From: Moheibacter lacus
GTDB lineage: Bacteria; Bacteroidota; Bacteroidia; Flavobacteriales; Weeksellaceae
Length of the DNA: 64,000 nucleotides
Direction of reading: 5' to 3'
Assembly (NCBI RefSeq): GCF_014042165.1
Contig: NZ_JACDZE010000001.1
Span: 1,014,595 to 1,078,594, forward strand
Notes under the pieces: model-generated
What the model was told of the DNA's origin: nothing
Databases searched by the model: none
The model's input: only the letters and a program-made list of their open reading frames with translations
Shown here: positions 16,369-25,461 of the stretch, one piece after another
Layout of the letters: the number at the start of each line of letters is the position of its first letter
Numbering within the stretch: position 1 is the stretch's first letter
Program-made: the position numbers and the translations under genes

Positions 16369-18072
16369 ATGAAAAATCAATGGGTCATAAAGCCCAATCC
16401 CGCTGACCAAATTACGCAAGTTTTGATGGAAGAAGTAAAACTTCCACATCCAATTGCTAAAATTTTGGCGCAAAGAGGAATCGATTCTTTTGATTCTGCC
16501 AAAAACTTTTTCCGCCCAGATCTCACAGAATTACATGATCCTTTTTTGATGAAGGACATGGATAATGCCGTAAAGAGGATAGCGCAAGCTTTTGAAAATC
16601 AGGAAAATATATTAGTTTATGGTGATTATGATGTCGACGGAACGACTGCGGTTGCTTTGATGTATGATTTTTTAATTCACCGATATCCAAATGTTTCTTA
16701 TTATATCCCGGATCGCTATTCAGAAGGATATGGCATTTCTTTTCAAGGGATCGATTTTGCTGAAGACAACGATTTTTCTTTGATCATTGCACTAGATTGT
16801 GGTATTAAAGCCATTGATAAGATCCAATACGCCAATGAAAAACAAATCGACTTTATCATTTGCGACCATCATTTACCGGGAGATAAATTGCCCGAAGCGA
16901 TTGCTGTTTTGGATCCAAAAAGATCTGATTGTGAATATCCATTTAAAGAATTAAGTGGTTGTGGTGTAGGGTTTAAGCTCATCCAAGCTTTGCTTCATGA
17001 ATTGGATGAAGATCCGGAAAAAGCCTTTGATTATTTGGATTTAGCGGTCGTGAGTATTGCGGCGGATATCGTACCCATTTCAGGAGAAAATAGAATTTTG
17101 GCCTATTATGGATTAAAAAAATTACAAAGTTCACCCAGACCCGGACTCGAAAGTTTGATAGGTGAAGCCCAAAAAGATAAATTGACCATTTCCAATATCG
17201 TTTTTTCTATCGCGCCCAAAATTAACGCAACAGGAAGACTAGAACACGCGTCTCAATCTGTTGAATTGTTGATTTCGGAGGACAAAGAAAAAATCGCAAC
17301 ATTTGCTTCACAAATAAATGATCTAAATACACAGCGCAAGGAAACCGATGGAAATGTTACGGTGGAAGCCATCCAAATGATCCGAAAAAAAGGAGAGGAA
17401 GATCGTTTTTCTACGGTGGTCTATGATCCAAATTGGCACAAAGGCGTTTTGGGCATTGTGGCGTCCCGATTGATCGATACTTTTTACAGACCAACTTTGG
17501 TTTTGACCCAAGGAAACGAAAATGAAATCACAGGTTCTGCTCGGTCCGTAAAGGATTTTGACATTTACGAAATCATCGATAATTGCTCCGAATTATTGAC
17601 CAAATACGGTGGCCATCGATTTGCCGCCGGATTGACCATGCCGATTGAAAATTTGGAAGCGTTTAAAGAGAAATTTGAAGAATTGGTCAAAGAAAAAATT
17701 CGTCCTATACAACGAAAGCCTTCTATAGAAATCGATGCTGAAATCCAATTCTCTGAAGTGACGCCTTATTTTATAAAAGTCCTGAACCAAATGGAACCTT
17801 TCGGGCCCGAAAATATGACACCTATTTTCTTAACGAAAAATTTAATAGGAGGAGAGGTCAAAGAAATGGGAAAAAATAAAGAGCATTTGAGGTTGTCGCT
17901 TTGGGATGAAAATTCTGCTGTGAAATTGCCGGCAGTTGCATTTGGGATGGGCGAATTCTCCAAAGATTTTCAATACAGACGGTTTGATGCGGTGTATTCG
18001 ATCGATGAAAACCACTGGAAAGGAAATACGTATTTGCAGCTGAATTTACGCGATGTGCGGTTTAAGGATTAA
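16369..18072 (+). CDS. recJ: Single-stranded-DNA-specific exonuclease RecJ
   Basis: 567 residues. 5'-3' ssDNA exonuclease used in recombination and repair. DHH-domain motifs: VYGDYDVDGTTAVAL, IALDCGIKAIDKI and IICDHHLPGD (the DHH motif). The DHHA1 part has NATGRLEHASQ and ITGSARSVKDFDIYEII with YGGHRFAAG, and an OB-like C-terminal domain follows. Length is typical. Its last 11 bp overlap the convergent rsmI gene. Confidence 0.95.
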   Translation: MKNQWVIKPNPADQITQVLMEEVKLPHPIAKILAQRGIDSFDSAKNFFRPDLTELHDPFLMKDMDNAVKRIAQAFENQENILVYGDYDVDGTTAVALMYDFLIHRYPNVSYYIPDRYSEGYGISFQGIDFAEDNDFSLIIALDCGIKAIDKIQYANEKQIDFIICDHHLPGDKLPEAIAVLDPKRSDCEYPFKELSGCGVGFKLIQALLHELDEDPEKAFDYLDLAVVSIAADIVPISGENRILAYYGLKKLQSSPRPGLESLIGEAQKDKLTISNIVFSIAPKINATGRLEHASQSVELLISEDKEKIATFASQINDLNTQRKETDGNVTVEAIQMIRKKGEEDRFSTVVYDPNWHKGVLGIVASRLIDTFYRPTLVLTQGNENEITGSARSVKDFDIYEIIDNCSELLTKYGGHRFAAGLTMPIENLEAFKEKFEELVKEKIRPIQRKPSIEIDAEIQFSEVTPYFIKVLNQMEPFGPENMTPIFLTKNLIGGEVKEMGKNKEHLRLSLWDENSAVKLPAVAFGMGEFSKDFQYRRFDAVYSIDENHWKGNTYLQLNLRDVRFKD

Positions 18073-18739
18073 ATCCTTCCACCACCAAAACCATTTCGCC
18101 TTTTAGATTTCTTGTTTCTGAGATTTTATGTAACTCTACCAATGTGCCGCGGATCGTTTCTTCGAATTTTTTGGTGATTTCTCTTGATAAACTTGCTTTT
18201 CTTTCTGCGCCAAATGTTTCAGCCAAATCTTTCAAAGTACGTGTGATTTTATGCGGCGATTCATAGAAAATCATCGTTCTTTTTTCCGATTTTAATTCGT
18301 TGAGTTTGGTTTGTCTTCCTTTTTTTACCGGCAGAAATCCCACAAAAATAAATTCATTTGAAATCAAACCCGAAACCGTTAAAGCCGGAACAAAAGCCGT
18401 TGCGCCGGGCAAAGCAAGGATTTCAATTCCATTTTCTACCGCCTCTCTGACTAACAAATAGCCTGGATCTGAAATGCCCGGAGAACCGGCATCTGTAATC
18501 AATGAAATGGTTTTTCCCGATTTGATTTGTTGGATGATTTCTTCCGTGACTTGATGTTCATTGTGCGCATGGTAACTTCTCATCGGTGTGGAAATTTCGA
18601 AGTGTTTTAGTAAAATTCCGCTGTTGCGCGTGTCTTCAGCCAAAATCAAATCTGAAGCTTTCAACGTTTCGATTGCTCTAAAAGTCATATCGCCTAAATT
18701 CCCAATGGGAGTTGGAACCAAATAGAGTTTGCCTTGCAT
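18062..18739 (-). CDS. rsmI: 16S rRNA (cytidine-1402-2'-O)-methyltransferase RsmI
   Basis: About 225 residues. Methylates the ribose of C1402 in the 30S decoding centre. Conserved stretches: LYLVPTPIGNLGDMTFRAIE, LILAEDTRNSGILLKHF, SLITDAGSPGISDPGYLLV and ALPGATAFVPALTVSGL (tetrapyrrole-methylase fold). MIFYESPHKITRTLKDL follows. ATG 18739 is used, 3 bp after the nadA stop; the TTG at 18742 is less likely. Overlaps recJ at its 3' end. Confidence 0.95.
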   Translation of the reverse strand: MQGKLYLVPTPIGNLGDMTFRAIETLKASDLILAEDTRNSGILLKHFEISTPMRSYHAHNEHQVTEEIIQQIKSGKTISLITDAGSPGISDPGYLLVREAVENGIEILALPGATAFVPALTVSGLISNEFIFVGFLPVKKGRQTKLNELKSEKRTMIFYESPHKITRTLKDLAETFGAERKASLSREITKKFEETIRGTLVELHKISETRNLKGEMVLVVEGFNP

Positions 18740-18742
18740 CAA

Positions 18743-19783
18743 TTATTTAATTTTCTCCGACAATTCCAACATTTTATTAATTGATTTCAATGCTTTTACG
18801 CGCAATGCTTCTTCGATTTGGATTTCCGGTAATTCGTACTTCATGCAGAGATAGAGTTTCTCCATTGTATTGCGTTTCATATAAAAACATTCGCTGCAAT
18901 TGCAACTTTCATCTTGTGTCAATGCCGGAATCAGCTTTTTGTTCGGAGCCAATTTTTTCATTTCGTGGATGATACCCTCTTCCGTTGCTATGATAAACTC
19001 TTGGGCTTCATCATTTTGAACATAATCCAATAATCGTGAAGTCGAACCGATGAAATCCGCAACCTGCAAAACAGGTTCTTCCGATTCCGGATGCGCAATT
19101 AATTTCGCATTTGGATTTTCGGCCATTTGTTGGGCAATTCTTTCCAGTGAAAAGGCTTCGTGCACCATACAAGCTCCGTCCCAAAGAATCATATTTCGTC
19201 CGGTCACTTGATTCAAATAACGCCCCAAATTTTTATCGGGAGCAAAAATGATTTTTTGTTCCGGAGGCAAAGAATTGATGATGTGTTCTGCATTGGAAGA
19301 AGTTACGATGATATCGCTTTCAGCTTTCACGCCCGCATCACAATTGATATAACTCACGACGATAGAGCCCGGATGTTGATTTCTTAATGCTCGCAATCCT
19401 TCACCTGTACAAGAATCAGCAAGCGAACAACCCGCCAATAAATCCGGTAAAACCACTTTTTTGGTAGGATTGAGGATTTTTGCGGCTTCCGCCATAAAAT
19501 GCACACCACAGAAAACAATCATATCGGCATCAGTATCAGCTGCGGCGCGAGCCAATTGCAAACTGTCACCGAGAAAATCCGAAATGTCCTGAATGTCGCC
19601 GGTTTGGTAATAATGCGCCAAAATGATGGCGTTTTTTTCTTTGCGCATTTTATTGATTTCTTCCACCAAATTGATTCCTTTTGGGATTTCCATGTCCAAA
19701 TATCCTTTGATAGGAAGCGTTTGCGTTGCTTTTTCTAAGATTTCCATGTTATAGATTTGTTTGCGGTTTAGTTCAATTTTCAT
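18743..19783 (-). CDS. nadA: Quinolinate synthase NadA
   Basis: 346 residues. Condenses iminoaspartate with dihydroxyacetone phosphate to quinolinate in de novo NAD synthesis; needs a 4Fe-4S cluster. Seen: AIILAHYYQTGDIQDISDFLGD, VFCGVHFMAEAAKIL and LPDLLAGCSLADSC (first cluster Cys). MILWDGACMVHE holds the second Cys and QDESCNCSECFYM the third. ATG 19783 and ATG 19747 are both possible; the latter gives a more usual N-terminus (MEILEKATQ). nadB and nadC are not nearby. Confidence 0.95.
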   Translation of the reverse strand: MKIELNRKQIYNMEILEKATQTLPIKGYLDMEIPKGINLVEEINKMRKEKNAIILAHYYQTGDIQDISDFLGDSLQLARAAADTDADMIVFCGVHFMAEAAKILNPTKKVVLPDLLAGCSLADSCTGEGLRALRNQHPGSIVVSYINCDAGVKAESDIIVTSSNAEHIINSLPPEQKIIFAPDKNLGRYLNQVTGRNMILWDGACMVHEAFSLERIAQQMAENPNAKLIAHPESEEPVLQVADFIGSTSRLLDYVQNDEAQEFIIATEEGIIHEMKKLAPNKKLIPALTQDESCNCSECFYMKRNTMEKLYLCMKYELPEIQIEEALRVKALKSINKMLELSEKIK

Positions 19784-19819
19784 TCCGAAATTACTGGATT
19801 CTGTCTAAATGATTTGACA

Positions 19820-20932
19820 TCAATTGATCCCTAATTTTTTCTTCAATTCCTTTGGCAATGCATCTTTGTGAACGGTATATGCGATGGATTTCATTTTAAA
19901 ATACGGAATTGACATATAAATATGACCGCCATTTCCCAAATCTTTTGTTCCCCAAGAATTCTTCACGTCATAATATTGATTCCCGATTTGGTCTGTGACC
20001 ATGCCGGTAATGTGCATCAAATGATCATCTGTGGTCGAATAATCCTCAAAAGCGGTTTGACGGATTTCAGCGTTCACAGAGGCTTCCGGAAGCAAAACTT
20101 TAAAATAATCTTTTTCATTTCTTTCACTTGGCCAAATTGCCATTCCGGCCTGACCTGAAAAGGTTTTTTCGCTTACATCTGCATCCAAAGCGACTGTAAA
20201 TCCGTTGTGCAATGCATCATTTAAAACCTGCGTATATTCGTCCAAAGGCAAATTATAATAGCTTCCGTTGGAGAAGTTGTCCGGAATTTCCAAAATGAAT
20301 TTGGAGTAAGCAGGATGGTGCGTAAAAGAAGTAAGGGTGACATAGTCTTTTGCGTTGATTTTCAATTCATCTGCAAACGATTTTGGAGTGTATTCTTTTC
20401 CTTCGAAATTAAATTTCTCCGGCGCTTTTCCCATGTATTGATCCAAAGTACTTTGCACATCATTCATCCAACCTGCTTTCAAATTATTTTTCGGGTCTTT
20501 GACAATTTTTTCCAATTGCGCAGTCAAATTTTTCTCCAATTCTGAATGATCAAACGATTCTTTCCCCGGCGTCATGCCCAGATAAACTTCTAGCGGCTCG
20601 ATTCCATGTTTGGCGATCGCATTCATCACATCATGACTGAGTCCACCTTCACTGAATTGCGCCTTTCCTTGTCGGTAAACATAATTATAGGCTTTTTCAG
20701 GATAAGTCATGCGCACCGCATACATTTCAGAGAGATCGATGTCTTTTCCGGTGATTCTTTTTACTTCCGATTCCAGAAAAGAAACGGTAGAAAAACTCCA
20801 GCAAGTTCCTGTTTTTCCTTGGTTGATGACCGGGGTTGGAGTCAGGTCAATGAGTTTTGTGAATTGATATTCTGAATCTTGTGCAAAGGAAATCGCACTG
20901 ATTAAAATGGTTATAAGAAATATTTTTTTCAT
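19820..20932 (-). CDS. C1 family (papain-like/bleomycin hydrolase-like) cysteine peptidase, secreted
   Basis: About 370 residues. Signal peptide MKKIFLITILISAISFAQ (start at 20932; upstream in-frame codons lack a signal). Catalytic elements: oxyanion Gln and nucleophile Cys in INQGKTGTCWSFSTVSFLES, His in DDHLMHITGMV and Asn in YDVKNSWGTKDLGNGG. The long insertion between Cys and His matches aminopeptidase C/bleomycin hydrolase relatives. Export to the periplasm is unusual for cytosolic PepC but common in Bacteroidota homologues. Confidence 0.88.
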   Translation of the reverse strand: MKKIFLITILISAISFAQDSEYQFTKLIDLTPTPVINQGKTGTCWSFSTVSFLESEVKRITGKDIDLSEMYAVRMTYPEKAYNYVYRQGKAQFSEGGLSHDVMNAIAKHGIEPLEVYLGMTPGKESFDHSELEKNLTAQLEKIVKDPKNNLKAGWMNDVQSTLDQYMGKAPEKFNFEGKEYTPKSFADELKINAKDYVTLTSFTHHPAYSKFILEIPDNFSNGSYYNLPLDEYTQVLNDALHNGFTVALDADVSEKTFSGQAGMAIWPSERNEKDYFKVLLPEASVNAEIRQTAFEDYSTTDDHLMHITGMVTDQIGNQYYDVKNSWGTKDLGNGGHIYMSIPYFKMKSIAYTVHKDALPKELKKKLGIN

Positions 20933-21055
20933 CTTAGAATGAATTTTAAACCACGAAAATAAGCATTTCTGATGGGATGACGTCAAAATCTAAACTTGTG
21001 GAAAAATCATGTGAAGATTCATTTCAATTTTTCGGTCTCAACTGCCTAAATCGTT

Positions 21056-21063
21056 TAACTTTG
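21056..21063 (+). promoter_or_regulatory. Promoter -7 element of pyrEF
   Basis: TAACTTTG matches TAnnTTTG and ends 16 bp before the ATG, giving a very short leader. Confidence 0.6.
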
Positions 21064-21079
21064 CGCAAACCTTTTAGAA

Positions 21080-22429
21080 ATGCAGCAACGCGAAGATTTT
21101 TTACTCAAAGCCTATGAATTAGGCATCATCAAATTTGGGAATTTCACATTGAAAAGCGGCATAGAATCGCCATTTTATGTCGATTTACGTCCACTTTCTT
21201 CCAGCCCTCAATTGTTAAAAACATTGGCCAATAATCTTTTGGAATTGGTGGAGAAATCTCCTTTTGAACTAATTTGTGGTGTGCCTTATGCTGCACTTCC
21301 AATGGGAACGACCATGAGTTTGGCAAGTGGAATTCCACTCATCATCAAACGAAAAGAAAACAAAGGATACGGAACCAAACGCATGGTAGAAGGCGTTTAT
21401 GCCGACGGCCAAAATTGTTTGTTGGTAGAAGATGTGATTACAAGTGGGCAGAGTTTGCTCGAGACCATAGATGAAATCGAAAGAGAAGGATTAAAAGTAA
21501 CGGACATCGTAGTTGTACTCGATCGGGAACAAGGCGGAATCCAAAAGTTAAAAGCAAAAGGATATACCGTTCATACGCTATTTACGATCAATGAAGCCGT
21601 GGATATTTTGCACAAATACCATCGTTTGAACGATGCAGAATTGGTTCGTATTAAAAACTTTTTAAACAATCCACCCGCTCCACCGGAAATCAAAAGACTT
21701 GCGTTGGAACAAAAGAAAATCAAACATCCGGTTGGAAAAAGATTGATCGAAATTGCCTTAAAAAAACAATCCAATTTGATAGCTTCGGCTGACGTGATTA
21801 CGTCTGCTGAATTGTTGAAATTGGCGGAGGAAGTTGGGCCTCATATCGTCGCATTGAAATTGCACATGGACATCATTCAGGACTTTAGTTTTGAATTGAT
21901 AGATGCCTTGAAAAAAATCGCCAGAGAAAAGGAATTTTTATTGTTTGAAGACCGTAAGTTTGGAGACATCGGCAATACCCAAGAATTACAATTCAAAGAA
22001 GGAATTTATAAAATTGCCAGCTGGGCTGACATGATCACTTCGCATGTGATTGCGGGTGAAGAAAGTTTGAAAGTATTTGAAAATGTGGGCGTTGTGGCGA
22101 TTGTAGAAATGTCTTCCAAAGGAACTTTGACAGACGATTTTTACATCACAAAAGCCTTAAATGTTGCAGAAAATGCTTCAAACGTCATGGGCGCAGTTGC
22201 TCAACGAAAAATTTCGGACGATCTGTTGTTGTTTACGCCGGGTGTCAATATTAGTTCTGCCGGTGACGCAAAGGGACAACAATACAATACGCCGGAACGG
22301 GTTTGTAAAAATTATCATACCGATTTTATCATCGTAGGACGCGGGATTTATCAGTCAGCAGATGCAGCTGAATCTGCAAAAGAATACCAAACCAAAGGTT
22401 GGAATGCTTATTTGGAGAGTTTAGGATAA
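21080..22429 (+). CDS. pyrEF: Bifunctional orotate phosphoribosyltransferase / OMP decarboxylase (UMP synthase-like fusion)
   Basis: 449 residues carrying the last two steps of UMP synthesis. The N-terminal OPRTase (about 1-200) has FTLKSGIESPFYVDLRPL, GVPYAALPMGT and PRPP loop CLLVEDVITSGQS. The C-terminal OMP decarboxylase (about 215-449) has VALKLHMDIIQDF, the catalytic FEDRKFGDIGNTQELQF, SHVIAGEESLK, LLFTPGVNIS and IIVGRGIYQS. The OPRT-then-ODC order and the EDRKFxDIGNT wording resemble eukaryotic UMP synthase more than the separate PyrE and PyrF of most bacteria. The frame is continuous with no stop between domains. Confidence 0.93.
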   Translation: MQQREDFLLKAYELGIIKFGNFTLKSGIESPFYVDLRPLSSSPQLLKTLANNLLELVEKSPFELICGVPYAALPMGTTMSLASGIPLIIKRKENKGYGTKRMVEGVYADGQNCLLVEDVITSGQSLLETIDEIEREGLKVTDIVVVLDREQGGIQKLKAKGYTVHTLFTINEAVDILHKYHRLNDAELVRIKNFLNNPPAPPEIKRLALEQKKIKHPVGKRLIEIALKKQSNLIASADVITSAELLKLAEEVGPHIVALKLHMDIIQDFSFELIDALKKIAREKEFLLFEDRKFGDIGNTQELQFKEGIYKIASWADMITSHVIAGEESLKVFENVGVVAIVEMSSKGTLTDDFYITKALNVAENASNVMGAVAQRKISDDLLLFTPGVNISSAGDAKGQQYNTPERVCKNYHTDFIIVGRGIYQSADAAESAKEYQTKGWNAYLESLG

Positions 22430-22446
22430 TTTAGAATGCTAAATTT

Positions 22447-22926
22447 CTATTTCCCCGATTTCCAATTGTTGTATTCTTCTACGACTTGGATGATGTCGTC
22501 GTGTTTCAGATCTTTATCCTCTATTTTTTTGCTCAATTCAGGATAATCTTTGAAGTATTCGGTGGCATTTTTACGGAAAATATTGTTTTTGTTGACTTGG
22601 GTTTTAAACGTCCAAGAAACTATGGTAGCAATTTCTTCACCCGGACGCAAACAATACCAGAAGGTATCGCTGACATTTACATCACCGTATGTGACAAATC
22701 CACTTGGACTTCTCGAAAGTTCAGTTGTAATGTGACTTTCTGAATAATAAACATATAAAGAAATATGTGGTAATTCAAGAACTTTGTACGCTTTAACAGG
22801 TTTTTTTGCTTCCGTTTTGTTTGCAGCATTTTTATACGCTCTGATAGAAGATGTTTCTTGCGCATCAAGTGCATTAGGAATTGAAAGAAAGGCAACCAGT
22901 AATAAATAGTAAAAAATGTTTTTCAT
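22447..22926 (-). CDS. Hypothetical secreted protein
   Basis: 159 residues, not recognised. Signal peptide MKNIFYYLLLVAFLSIPNALDAQ, then a short Lys/Ala-rich region and a beta-rich body with SPSGFVTYGDVNVSDTFWY and ATIVSWTFKTQ. The C-terminus is charged and likely helical (EYFKDYPELSKKIEDKDLKH). No lipobox and no T9SS tail, so probably periplasmic. It is convergent with pyrEF and divergent from ruvC. Confidence 0.7.
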   Translation of the reverse strand: MKNIFYYLLLVAFLSIPNALDAQETSSIRAYKNAANKTEAKKPVKAYKVLELPHISLYVYYSESHITTELSRSPSGFVTYGDVNVSDTFWYCLRPGEEIATIVSWTFKTQVNKNNIFRKNATEYFKDYPELSKKIEDKDLKHDDIIQVVEEYNNWKSGK

Positions 22927-22985
22927 ATAAAAGTTTTAGATTTTTTAAAAATAGAAAATACCTTCGAATAATAAAATTCAAATCC

Positions 22986-22993
22986 TAAATTTG
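22986..22993 (+). promoter_or_regulatory. Promoter -7 element of ruvC
   Basis: TAAATTTG matches TAnnTTTG and ends only 4 bp before the ruvC ATG at 22998, which implies a leaderless or near-leaderless mRNA. Confidence 0.55.
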
Positions 22994-22997
22994 TCAA

Positions 22998-23543
22998 ATG
23001 GAGCAAATTATCTTAGGAATTGACCCGGGAACGACCGTGATGGGATTTGGATTGATCAAAGTCGAGAAAAAGAAAATGCAGTTTCTTTTGTTAGACGAAC
23101 TTTTGCTTCATAAATATGATTCGCACGAATTGAAATTGAAAAAGATTTTTGAAAAAACACTTTCCATAATCGATACGTATCATCCGGACGAATTAGCCAT
23201 CGAAGCGCCATTTTTTGGCAAAAATGTCCAATCCATGTTGAAACTAGGTCGTGCACAAGGTGTTGCGATGGCGGCAGGACTTTACAGAGAAATTCCGATT
23301 ACGGAATATTCGCCCAAAAAAATCAAACAATCCATCACCGGAAACGGAAATGCATCAAAAGAACAAGTGGCAGGAATGCTGAAAAATCTTTTGGGATTAA
23401 AAGAATTGCCCAAACGGCTTGACTCGACAGATGGTTTGGCAGCGGCGGTTTGTCATTTTTTTAACAGCGGAAATGAAGTCCAAACTAAATCTTATTCGGG
23501 CTGGGGCTCGTTTTTAAAAGAGAATCCGGATCGAAAACGCTAA
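22998..23543 (+). CDS. ruvC: Crossover junction endodeoxyribonuclease RuvC
   Basis: 181 residues. Holliday-junction resolvase. Catalytic acids in the RNase H-like fold: D in ILGIDPGTTVMGFGLI, E in ELAIEAPFFGKNVQSMLKLG, and D in RLDSTDGLAAAVCHFF. Length typical. Followed after 63 bp by the M1 peptidase. Confidence 0.96.
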   Translation: MEQIILGIDPGTTVMGFGLIKVEKKKMQFLLLDELLLHKYDSHELKLKKIFEKTLSIIDTYHPDELAIEAPFFGKNVQSMLKLGRAQGVAMAAGLYREIPITEYSPKKIKQSITGNGNASKEQVAGMLKNLLGLKELPKRLDSTDGLAAAVCHFFNSGNEVQTKSYSGWGSFLKENPDRKR

Positions 23544-23606
23544 TGTAAAATATTCAATTGATGAATTTTTCTTAAAATTTGTATGTTTACCCAAATGAAT
23601 TTAAAT

Positions 23607-25460
23607 ATGAAGAATAGGTTTTGTTTTTTATTGTTGCAATTGCTTTGGATGCCGTTGTGGGCGCAAGAAAATAGTTGGCAGCAAAGAGTGGATTATGATA
23701 TGGAAATTGATGTAGATCATGCTAAATTTCAGTACGATGGTAAAATGAAGTTGGAATACACCAATCATTCTCCAGATCAGTTGGACAAAGTGTATTTTCA
23801 TTTGTATTACAATGCTTTTCAACCCGGAAGTGCGATGGATGCCCGATTGACCAATATCAAAGACCCTGATGGACGTATGGTCATCAAAGAAGCAGATGGA
23901 ACGATCAAAAGCCGAATTGCTGCATTGACCGACGAGAACATCGGTTTTCAAAAAATAAGTTCACTCAAACAAAACGGAAAAAACCTTAGTTATAAAGTCA
24001 GCGGAACCATTTTGGAAGTTCAATTGGTGGATGCATTGAAGCCAGGAGCGAAAGCGACTTTCGATATGATTTGGAAGGCGCAAGTACCGGAGTTGATCAG
24101 AAGAGGTGGAAGAAATTCAAAAGAAGGCGTTGATTTTTCCATGACGCAATGGTACCCAAAAATGGCACAATATGATGCTTTTGGATGGCATTTGGACGAA
24201 TATGTAGGTAGAGAATTCATCGCGCCGTTTGGTGATTTTGATATAAAAATTAAAATCCAAAAAGACTACGTGATCGGGGCTTCCGGTAAATTGATGAATC
24301 AAGATGCCGTAAAAGGCTATTCAGAAAAAGGAAATACAAAAACTGCAAGTTTAAAAAATTCGGACAAAGTCATTTGGCAATTTCATGCAGAGAACATCCA
24401 TGACTTTGCATGGGCGGCTGATAAGGAATTTCTAGTCACCAAACAAAAAGCAGTGGATGGACCGGAAATTTATTTTGTACGAATGAATGATGAAACCACA
24501 GCCAAAAACTGGAAAGAAGCAGAAGTTCCGACCGTTCAGTTTTTTGAATACATGAGACGGAATTTTGGGAAATATCCTTGGGAAACCTACACCATCGTTC
24601 AGGGCGGAGATGGTGGAATGGAATATGGAACGGTAACTTTAATTACTGGAAAACGAAGTTTCGAAAGTTTGGTGGGTGTGATTTACCACGAAGCGGCACA
24701 TTCTTGGTTCCAACATTTATTTGGGATCAATGAAACTGTAGACGAATGGATGGACGAGGGATTTACTTCTTATGCGGAACATTTGGCTTATTTGGAAATT
24801 TTCAAAAAACCGGTTGAACCCAATCCAAATTATGCTGCGTATGAAGGTTATTTTGCCTTGGCAAAATCAGGTTATGAAGAACCGATGAGTCTTCTGGCAG
24901 ACTATTATGACACCAATTATGCTTATGGTGTTCAGGCTTATGTGAAAGGGCAGGTTTATTTGATCCAATTGGAATATATCATCGGAAAAGAAAATTTGAA
25001 AAAGACTTTTTCAGAATTTTATAAAAACTGGAAATTCAAACATCCGACGCCAAATGACTTCAGACGTACGGCTGAAAAAGTATCGGGTTTGAATTTGAAA
25101 TGGTATGAAAATCTTTTTGTCAATACGACAAGAACAGTCGATTATTCCATTGAAAACCTGAGCGATACCACAATTGAGTTAAAAAATTTAAGCAATTTCC
25201 CGATGCCGATTGATCTTTTGGTCGAATATGCAGACGGAAGTAAGGAATTATTTTATATCCCAAATTTGGAGTTAAGAGGAGAAAAACCGGCAGAAGACTT
25301 TGAATTGTACAAAAATGCAAAACGAACGATTTTAGAACCTTGGATTTGGACCAATCCAAATTATACAGTAAAAATCTCAAAAGCAGTCAAAAGGGTGACG
25401 ATTGATCCTACATTGCGATTGGCAGATTTGAATTATTCCAATAATATTTATTCGAAATAA
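23607..25460 (+). CDS. M1 family zinc aminopeptidase, secreted
   Basis: About 617 residues. Signal peptide MKNRFCFLLLQLLWMPLWAQ favours ATG 23607 over ATGs at 23583 and 23595. An N-terminal beta domain (DYDMEIDVDHAKFQYDGKMK) precedes the gluzincin site HEAAHSWFQH (HExxH) with the third zinc ligand Glu in VDEWMDEGFTSYAEH. GGDGGMEYGTVTLI corresponds to the GAMEN-type substrate loop. The C-terminal part is beta-rich. Probably a periplasmic peptidase. It ends 1 bp before coaX. Confidence 0.92.
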   Translation: MKNRFCFLLLQLLWMPLWAQENSWQQRVDYDMEIDVDHAKFQYDGKMKLEYTNHSPDQLDKVYFHLYYNAFQPGSAMDARLTNIKDPDGRMVIKEADGTIKSRIAALTDENIGFQKISSLKQNGKNLSYKVSGTILEVQLVDALKPGAKATFDMIWKAQVPELIRRGGRNSKEGVDFSMTQWYPKMAQYDAFGWHLDEYVGREFIAPFGDFDIKIKIQKDYVIGASGKLMNQDAVKGYSEKGNTKTASLKNSDKVIWQFHAENIHDFAWAADKEFLVTKQKAVDGPEIYFVRMNDETTAKNWKEAEVPTVQFFEYMRRNFGKYPWETYTIVQGGDGGMEYGTVTLITGKRSFESLVGVIYHEAAHSWFQHLFGINETVDEWMDEGFTSYAEHLAYLEIFKKPVEPNPNYAAYEGYFALAKSGYEEPMSLLADYYDTNYAYGVQAYVKGQVYLIQLEYIIGKENLKKTFSEFYKNWKFKHPTPNDFRRTAEKVSGLNLKWYENLFVNTTRTVDYSIENLSDTTIELKNLSNFPMPIDLLVEYADGSKELFYIPNLELRGEKPAEDFELYKNAKRTILEPWIWTNPNYTVKISKAVKRVTIDPTLRLADLNYSNNIYSK

Positions 25461-25461
25461 A

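Noticed and set aside
18062-18072. Frameshift at the recJ/rsmI junction
   Set aside because: Both proteins have normal lengths and termini; this is an 11-bp convergent overlap.
20933-20986. 18-residue N-terminal extension of the C1 peptidase
   Set aside because: The extension is not signal-like. ATG 20932 begins a clear signal peptide.
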